64,000 nt of DNA from Magicicada septendecula (taxonomy: Eukaryota > Arthropoda > Insecta > Hemiptera > Cicadidae). Below the pieces are notes generated by a model. It made no database searches. It was not told the DNA's origin and worked only from the letters and a program-made list of their open reading frames with translations. Within the stretch, counting starts at the first letter, position 1. Each line of letters begins with the position of its first letter. The stretch spans positions 145,163,574-145,227,573 of the forward strand of contig CM068369.1 of the NCBI GenBank assembly GCA_034769895.1, read 5' to 3'. A program made the translations under genes and the position numbers. Below, in pieces: positions 57,068 to 64,000 of this stretch.

Positions 57068-58620
57068 TTACGGTGTTTGTATGTTTGTTTGTATCGTTAC
57101 TATGTGTTTTTTGATGGTATTGTTGGTTCTGAATGCTATTTTGCAATTGTGTTTTCTGAATGTGTTGGCAAGTTTGTGTGTGCTGGAGTTATGGTATGTG
57201 AGTGTGATGTATTTCTTGTGTTGTGTGTTATTGGTATTTTGTGTTTTGTTATTTTTGTTTTTGATGCGTTTGCGTAGTTTGTTTATTAAATTGGGGTTGT
57301 AACCGTTTTTCATTGCTATGTATTTGATTGTGTTGAGTTCGTCAGCTATAATCTTGTTTACTTAAGGGTATTTTGGTTAGTCTATGGAGCATATGGTTGA
57401 AGGCTGCATGTTTATGTTGTGTTGGGTGCTTTGATGTGTTGTGTATAACCATGTCAGTTGTGGTAGGTTTCCTGTATATTTTGTACGTGTGTGTATTGTT
57501 AGTTTTGTTAATTGTCAGGTCAAGAAAATTTATACTATTGTTTTGTTCAATTTCCAAAGTAAATTTTAATTTGTGGTGTATTGTGTTTATGTATTTATGG
57601 AAGTTTTCAACTTGTCTTATGTTGCCATTGAATAAAAGTAGTATGTCATCAACATATCTGTGCCAGTAAATGATCTTGTTGGTGTATTTGTTGTTGTTTA
57701 TTATGTGGTTCTGTTCTATGTTGTGTATATATATTTTTGCCAGTATTCCTGATATGGGGGACCCCATCGGGAGACCGTCTGTTTGTGTGTATATCTTGTT
57801 ATTGTATGTAAAGTAATTTTGCTCAGTTATTATTTTGGTAAGTATGATGATCTCTTGTATGTGTGTTTCAGGTGTGTTGTTTCGTCTGAGTAAATTTTCT
57901 AGTGTTAGTATGGTTTCTTGAACTGGGACATTGGTGTATAGATTGGTGATATCAAAAGATGCTAGTGTTGAGTTGTGTGGGATGTGGATGTGTTCAGTTT
58001 TCTTGACTAGGTCGATGTTGTTTTTGATAGATGTGTTGTTACTGAGATTAATGTTTTCTCTGATTATTTTGTCTAATTGTTTGGCGATTTTGTGGGAGGG
58101 AGCTTGTGTGTTGTTTATTAATGGTCTGTTGGGAATGTTAGGTTTGTGTATTTTTTGTAATGCATTTAGTATAGGGGGGTTAGGTTTTATTTGTTTTAGG
58201 TACTTGGTGCTTTCTGGTTTGATTATATGTTTTATGTTGTTTATAAATTTGTTAATCTGTTTTTGAAATTTTAGTGTGGGGTCTTAATTTATTTCCGTTA
58301 TATTATTTTCGTTAAAGAAATTTTCAGTTTTAGTGTTTAATTGATGTTTGTTCATTATGATGTTTATGTTCCCTTTATCAGCTTTTAATATTGTTATGTT
58401 GTGTTCATGTAACTTTTGTTTTACACTGTTAAGTGTTTTTATTTCGTTGTTATGTCTTTTCGGTTGTATATGTGTGCGCTGGAGTTTTCGTTTTATGTCG
58501 TGGCGTATTGGGTCCTGGTCAGAAATATGCGTGTTTTGTACAGCTGTTTCTGCGTCTATAATTATGTCACATATGTGTCTATTGTGGTTATTGTTGTTAG
58601 TTGTATTGGCATGAAAATGT
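57068..58620 (-). pseudogene. PLE-B reverse transcriptase without endonuclease
   Basis: It contains HNITILKADKGNINIIMN, LQKIHKPNIPNRPLIN, TLASFDITNLYTNVPV, TDGLPMGSPISGILAKIYIH, HRYVDDILLLFNGN and INFLDLTINK. It stops in the linker before GIY-YIG (ending NIQTP) and is joined to PLE-A. A stop near 58285 and a shift near 57340 break it. It differs in sequence from PLE-A, so this is a second lineage. The 5' part is also truncated near 58620. Confidence 0.88.
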
Positions 58621-58664
58621 CTATTAAAATAATAAAATAAAATAATATTAGCATGAAAATGTCT

Positions 58665-59505
58665 CTCAGGCCACTGGAGGTAGCCATGTACATATGTAAG
58701 TTTATAATTCTTTGAGAAACCACAAGCCTACATAACAATAGATGTGTCAGCGAACAGTATCATAAAATAACCTTTTCCTGGTTTTACAACCAGTGCAGGT
58801 ACGTGGTGACTTCAAGTACCCTCAACCTCTAAACACTAATTTGTTTAATGCTTTCTTTGACAAATTATGATTAATGTTTCTTTATATAGAAACTGTGAAC
58901 AGATTTATTTTAATTTTTCAAGTGTTTATGCTGAATTAATGTTGTAAAATAGTGCAAAAAATATTTGAAGGCTCTGTTTATTTCTTGGTCACTGTTTGTC
59001 TTTTCTAGGTCACCGTTTTTGGCTGAAGATGTAAAGTTTAGTTGTTTTAGAGATATTTATTAAGGGTAATTTTAAAATATTTAAAATTTATTTTTTATGT
59101 TATTTTTTAATATCCTTTTTCATTGTATGAGTGTATCAATAAATGTTATTAACAAAATTAATTGTTTGAGTAACAAACGTTTTAGGATCACTGAATTAAA
59201 AGATGTTATCTGCATTCTAATACAGTAAAATTTGTTATGTGCAAGGTTTTATGAGCTTGTGTTGACATATCATTTCCCACAATAAGGTAAATGATGAAGT
59301 TTATTTTTTACAATTTATCACAATATAATCCATGTTACTCTAATTTGTAAGAAAAAAGTTACATTTTGGGTTCCTTGAAAATTTTGTTAGAATGGAGTTG
59401 ATGACTTTTGCAACTGGCCAACCAAAACAATATATCATGGGGTTAGTGGTAAAACTACTCAAGTTCAACGATGTTTCAAAAAACACATTTTATTTTTTTA
59501 TAAAT
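58665..59505. other. Intergenic sequence, nothing recognised
   Basis: AT-rich sequence with no coding region or repeat identified. Confidence 0.5.
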
Positions 59506-59625
59506 TTCTACTTTTCTTGGATTTCGTTGTCCATGACGTGTCAGTTGATTAACTAAATTAATTAAATCACTAGCGACTCGGAACACAAAATTTTTTATGA
59601 GTAAAACATAAAAGTTTTACCTTAT

Positions 59626-59668
59626 AGCCTGAACCAGTTTTCGCTTATTATAAACTTCGTCAGAGGCT
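59626..59668 (-). ncRNA. Hammerhead ribozyme motif (PLE-A type)
   Basis: On the minus strand AGCCT pairs with AGGCT. The core is CTGACGA, then an A/T stem II, GAAA and ACTGGTTC. A degenerate inverted copy lies at 60125-60165 with AAAA in place of GAAA. Confidence 0.7.
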
Positions 59669-60110
59669 GCCACTGGGAGCGCTGTCCATCTTGTTCTTGG
59701 TGGCAGTGTCGACTTTTGAAGGATCAATGTTGTGTGTGTGGGGTGTGATATGTTCGAATAATGCGTGTGATTTGAATTGTGTCTGTTCATTTAGGATGTC
59801 GTTTTTATGTGTTTTTGTGTGTTTGTATATTTCCAATTGTTCAAGAGTATCTAGTTTTCGGCCTTTTGTGTGTACGTGTAGAATATCCATGTTACTGTCG
59901 ATGTTTTTGTATGTGTGGTTTGCTTTAATGAAGTGGTTTGCAAAGGTGGATTTGGTAATGGAGTGTTGTGGCTTTGTGTGTTCAATGTATCTTTGTTTGA
60001 AGCTACGTCCTGTCTGGCCTATGTAGAATTTGTTGCAATCTGAGAAATTTAGTTTGTAAACACCAGGTAGATCAAATTTGTTTTGTGGGGTGTGATATAT
60101 TCTAAAACTA
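59660..60110 (-). pseudogene. PLE-A GIY-YIG endonuclease tail
   Basis: NKFDLPGVYKLNFSDCNKFY and IGQTGRSFKQRYIEHTKPQ are followed by KGRKLDTLEQLEIYKHTKTH and an SAPSGSL end. No RT part remains. The first Cys of the CxxC is replaced by Phe (NFSDC), unlike the PLE-A copy at 55630. Confidence 0.85.
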
Positions 60111-60251
60111 CCAAAACACACACACAAAGCTCTGATGAAGCTTATAATAAGCAAAAACTGGTTCAGGCTATAAGGTAAAACGTTTACGTTTTTCCTCATA
60201 AAAAACTTTGTGTTTCGAGTTGGTAGTGATTTAATTAATTCTACTTTTCTT

Positions 60252-63200
60252 TTCATTTTTTGAAAACCTATTTAATCAATAAAAACTCTATTAATAATAA
60301 AATTAACCTTGAAATCAGTTTAATAACTTTATGATTTATCATTCTACTTGAAAACCTTTAATTTCAGTTTTCTGTAAATGCACCTAAGAGGACTAGGGTA
60401 GCTTTACCACTAACCCCACATTATCTTTCTACTAATATCACCATGTTAATTAACAAGGAACATAATTTATATACAAATAATCCACACTATCAATGTATGT
60501 AGCCAACAAAGTGCCTTACACTTCTGAAGATGATGTTCACAATTATCAGAATAAGTATAAAGAGTAAATTAAACGTATCCTTGATACATAACATTGTATT
60601 ACTATTATAGTGAAAAAAGTTAAACTTAAACTACAAAAAGTGAATATATATATATATATATATATATATTGTCACGACACAAATAGCCAACCCCGTACCA
60701 GAGAAAAATATATTTATAATTGTAAAAATACTTCTTATCAAATGAACTGATTGATTTTAAATAAAAGCATAAGGAATATAACACGACAATACAACGACTA
60801 TAACCCAACCCAAGTGATTGAGACAAAAACACAAACATAAAGAAGGGAACCACAGAACATACTTAGTAAAATGTAAATATTTTAAAGTGATTGAGACGAC
60901 CACCCAAACATAAAGAAGGGAACCACAAATAAACAACGAGGATAAGAAAATAATAAACCTAAGCCACAAGGAAACAAGTTTATGGGTTTAAATGACCCCA
61001 AAATGTCCCAAGAAACGGATGAAAGGACCTAATATATTAAACGAACAAGGAAAATGAAGAAGGAGGGAGACGAGCAAAAGTGAAAACCAAGAATGGTTCA
61101 CCAAAATAAGTAAAATAGCACTCACCAAGAACATTGAAACCAAAACAAGGGTTACCAGGAGGAAGAAGAGATAACGGTTACTACCCATTAAAAAGGCAAC
61201 CAGAAACCACAAATTAGAATTGTTATTAGTCAGTAAGTATTAGTTATTAAGTATTAATTGTCATTAGGATTAAGTCATGAAAGAGAAATAAGTATAGGGG
61301 TCACCCACTATCAAACCAATGATATAAACAGTGATATAGTGTAATAGTGTAGGTGTCAGAACCCCAAAGTGAAGTGTGACACTAGTGAAATTGTAATTAA
61401 CAATAAGTGATTTACAAGTGAAGGTAAGGTAAAAGTTGGAAATAAACAGTGCATAGATAACTGATAAATAAGTAGTATTAAGAGTGAATTATAGTATAAG
61501 GGATAGAAAAACACTAGAAGTGATAATGACTTTTTATTTAAAAAGATGTTCAATAGAGTTAAGTTAACTATAGCCAGTAGTAAGTAAAAAGGGAGGATTC
61601 CAGAATAGAATAAATTGAAGGTGTTACCATGGAGGGAATATAAAAATTGTTTAGAGATTGAGAAGTCAAAAAACTAACAAAGATACCTAATTTATAAAGG
61701 ACTATTATTAATTTAATAACAAGTGATGTTGTTTATCACAACACAGATAATATGTGTTATAAACTAAAAAATTAGCAAATAAGGATAAGTTAGGAGTGAG
61801 TGATGATATCTCTTAATCAAAACAATAACTCTAATAACTTATAAAAAATTGTGTTCATGTTATTGTTAGAAGAGGATATGGCTGAATGCAATGTGCAGTC
61901 CATAAACCTAATGTTATATTTTTAAGATTGAAATAAGGAGAGCAATATTGAATAATAAACAAAACACCTACAGACTCAAAACACACAACACAACTAATAA
62001 AAATAACAAAGTAAGCCCAATAGGCTGAAACAAAATGTGATTTGAACGAAATAAGTAAATTATTATAATGGCTACTTAGACCTAGAAAAAACATAACTGT
62101 CAGAACCAAACATACAAAGATTATAACAAATTGAATCAGAATTTAGAAAATCTGAGGTGAAGGAATCACCAAGGATAAATTGTACATCATTTATAACACA
62201 AAATATTGTAATAGGCATTATTATATAAAAAGAAATGTAATTAACAAGCATTAACATAATTGTAAAAACTTAAAATCTGAAAATACCCAAGCTTGTGGGG
62301 TATCAAAATAATCTATGAACGAGAATAAATACTATAGTGACAATATTTATTAACCAGGAAGGAAGATGGAGGAATAACAGTAATCAGAAGATATACGAAG
62401 GATTAGAAGTTTCGATAACAATACATCAACTCAAAATAAGCCTATTCGAAAAATACCGTTACTATGGAAACAGCGGTTGTTGACAGAAAAATACCGTTAG
62501 AAATTAGTAGAGAGAAAAAAAGAAGCGAAGCGTCATCAAGCCATACAGATGCAGAAGTCCGGAAGAAAGTTTTTTCAGTGTAAATCATGAAAATAATAGT
62601 ATAAAGTTGCTGAAAACTAATCGTCAAAGAAGCAGATGACCACTACAACCAATATTACAAGACCCAAGACCTGAATAAACGGAAATTATCCATAAATGGA
62701 ACGTCCAAACACAAGACGAAAGGACGCCACATTTTAATGAAGCCCAAAATCCAAGAAAACTGATCTTATGCAGCCAATTCCTATCTCGAACCAACTACAA
62801 AGGCCTCTAGGCACGTCGAATTGTTAAGTACTATCCAATTATTTATTTTCCACCAACCCTAATCACTTTAAATAATTTTGAAAGGTAAAATTACCACACT
62901 ATAAAGATAGTATTTCTCTTTCATAGAGTATTTAAGCAAATTAAAACATAATGAAACATTGTTAACATAAAATAACCTAAGAATTGAACACGAATTTACA
63001 GAACACCTTTACAACACTACACAACAGATTGTAACAGCACACTTTATATTTCTTGTACACTTAGATTAAGGTAATTTGTATTTTTATTGTAACCATTGTA
63101 GTTCTCTAACTCATAGTCAAAAGAATCCATGGATTTTGAAACCAAAACATTGTAATACGCCTAACGTAAACAGACGCTAGGTTAAATGGTTTCTAAATTA

Positions 63201-63500
63201 ATTCGCCGCCCTGAAAATAAGATCTCATGTAATCAAACGATAATTATTTTGTTGTAATTGTAAATGTTTCCAGTTATCACCATTAAAAAAAATATTCATT
63301 ACAGGGAGTAACAAGCGTTATCATTTCTTAGGGAGTGCTATATAATAATTACTTGTATTGAAGAATAAATTGTAGCAGTAAGCTAGTTGCCAGTTAGTCG
63401 TCAGAAGCGACGATTGAGACGGCTGTGCGAGCGGGAACGATTCGAATACACCAACCCGCTACGCTGATACGGTTTTTAGTTGTTTTGTAAAACGACTTGG
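60252..63500. other. AT-rich noncoding stretch
   Basis: No credible coding region. A (TA)n run lies at 60646-60668. The plus strand is A-rich over 60700-62700. A GC-richer block at 63380-63540 may be a promoter or first exon of the gene whose exon appears at 63782. Confidence 0.5.
60646..60668. repeat. (TA)n microsatellite
   Basis: Pure TA run. Confidence 0.95.
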
Positions 63501-63536
63501 CGCCACCCGGGATTATCACACCCCCTAAGAATAACA
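63380..63536 (+). other. Possible first exon and splice donor
   Basis: A GC-richer segment ends AATAACAG|GTAAGG, an excellent 5' splice-site match at 63536/63537. Initiator-like CCAGTTAGTCG lies at 63391. No coding start is assigned. The segment could instead be an LTR leader, because TGGCGCCACC at 63496 looks like a tRNA primer site. Confidence 0.3.
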
Positions 63537-63702
63537 GGTAAGGTTACTGCCGTAATATACAGGTGATCAGAACTACGCTACGAACATCGCTAGCCACCAA
63601 AATTACTGTAACGACCCGGTGCGAGGCGAACGCACTAATCATCCAAAACACATTATTTTATGTACACATTTTGCAGGTACGCAACCATTTTACTCTTTAC
63701 AA

Positions 63703-63723
63703 TATATATATATATATATATAT
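63703..63723. repeat. (AT)n microsatellite
   Basis: Pure AT run within the presumed first intron. Confidence 0.93.
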
Positions 63724-63781
63724 CTAATGGTAATATGTTCTACATATACCAGGTAATTTTTATAATCTACAATAATTTCAG

Positions 63782-63892
63782 ATTATACTATTGAAGAACT
63801 CAAAAATGCGATAAAAACCATTACTGATGAAATAAAATTTTTAAATCTTGAAAATGAAGTTTTTGAACAATACCTTAAAAGAACTGCTCCAG
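63782..63892 (+). CDS. Probable internal exon of a coiled-coil (CCDC113-like) host gene
   Basis: The segment is bounded by an acceptor (TACAATAATTTCAG) and a donor (CCAG|GTAAAT) and stays open through 36 codons. It encodes EELKNAIKTITDEIKFLNLE followed by NEVFEQYLKRTAP, a charged coiled coil. The pattern LxxExExFExYxx(K/R)xxP resembles the N-terminal region of the axonemal protein CCDC113/CFAP263, but the match is short and recalled, not searched. The rest of the gene would lie right of the window. Confidence 0.5.
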
Positions 63893-64000
63893 GTAAATTT
63901 ATAATAATTTTATTTATATTTAATCACATATTGTCTTATTGGATGTGTACTTTACTTAGAACACAATTACTGGAATAACTGAAGCCAATAGTAATGGTAA

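Larger units (their letters stand above)
55524..57070 (-). mobile_element. PLE-A copy, 5'-truncated
   Basis: The 3' end with inverted-end motif and hammerhead lies at 55524-55640. The coding part runs leftwards from about 57067. Its 5' side is joined to a different PLE (PLE-B) near 57070. No outer target duplication could be assigned. Confidence 0.85.
59519..60238 (-). mobile_element. 720-bp PLE-A foldback with GIY-YIG tail
   Basis: It is flanked by the 13-bp duplication TTCTACTTTTCTT at 59506-59518 and 60239-60251. The two ends are inverted copies containing GACTCGGAACACAAAA and GTTTCGAGTTGGTAG. The middle holds only the GIY-YIG domain and tail on the minus strand. Confidence 0.9.

Noticed and set aside
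63496-63520. TGGCGCCACCCGGGA as a retroelement primer-binding site
   Set aside because: The sequence fits a PBS, but no LTR repeat or TG...CA ends were found, and a good splice donor follows. It is kept only as an alternative reading.

Overview
The window looks like repeat-dense nuclear DNA from an arthropod, probably an insect. It is strongly AT-rich and carries long (GT)n and (GAA)n microsatellites. The only credible piece of an ordinary host gene is one short exon at the right edge. Almost everything else is transposon-derived: Ty3/gypsy-type LTR elements, a LINE, an IS630-Tc1-mariner transposon with DD82E spacing, and an unusual density of Penelope-like elements (PLEs) in at least five lineages, called P1, PLE-A, PLE-B, P3 and P4 here. 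The species cannot be named from the sequence.

Left third (1-22 kb). A broken Ty3/gypsy fossil (element 1) runs from the left edge to 4514 and resumes at 9760. A second LTR element (4515-9755, reverse orientation, 1.1-kb LTRs, 4-bp target duplication GCTT) sits inside its integrase region. This inner element keeps only a gag-like reading frame and is a non-autonomous derivative. A different gypsy family (element 2) has long gag (13811-15301) and pol (15346-18420) frames. At about 18417 its pol runs straight into a 1.14-kb copy of the 3' end of element 1 (10018-11162), so the region holds a mosaic of two families.

Middle (22-42 kb). A 2.2-kb Sailor-type (DD82E) transposon spans 24468-26689, with terminal inverted repeats and TA duplications. 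Small PLE-derived insertions lie at 26229-26282 and 29531-30002, and a hammerhead-bearing palindrome at 30108-30213. A satellite with a ~163-bp monomer (31045-32305 and 40494-41200) is split by an 8.2-kb PLE cluster: one complete and one 5'-truncated copy on the minus strand, then a tail fragment and a complete copy on the plus strand. The cluster is flanked by a 13-bp target duplication. The two complete copies encode nearly identical 810-residue reverse transcriptase plus GIY-YIG proteins and look very recent.

Right third (41-64 kb). A 5'-truncated LINE (41435-42737, 12-bp target duplication) interrupts the 3' end of a degraded, uncharacterised gene (42750-47155, minus) with a PIN-like nuclease region and a tesmin/TSO1-type cysteine-rich motif. 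Further right are a 1.47-kb non-autonomous insertion with internal ~120-bp repeats, a decayed gypsy pol on the minus strand (52.5-55.4 kb), and several PLE-A, PLE-B and P3 pieces. The last bases hold a probable coiled-coil exon with splice sites, weakly like the axonemal protein CCDC113.

The most notable pattern is a series of short PLE-derived insertions (54, 134, 406, 472 and 720 bp) with inverted ends. Several carry hammerhead ribozyme motifs with a very short, self-complementary stem III, and each is bounded by an 11-15-bp target duplication. They look like a non-autonomous, MITE-like offshoot of PLEs.
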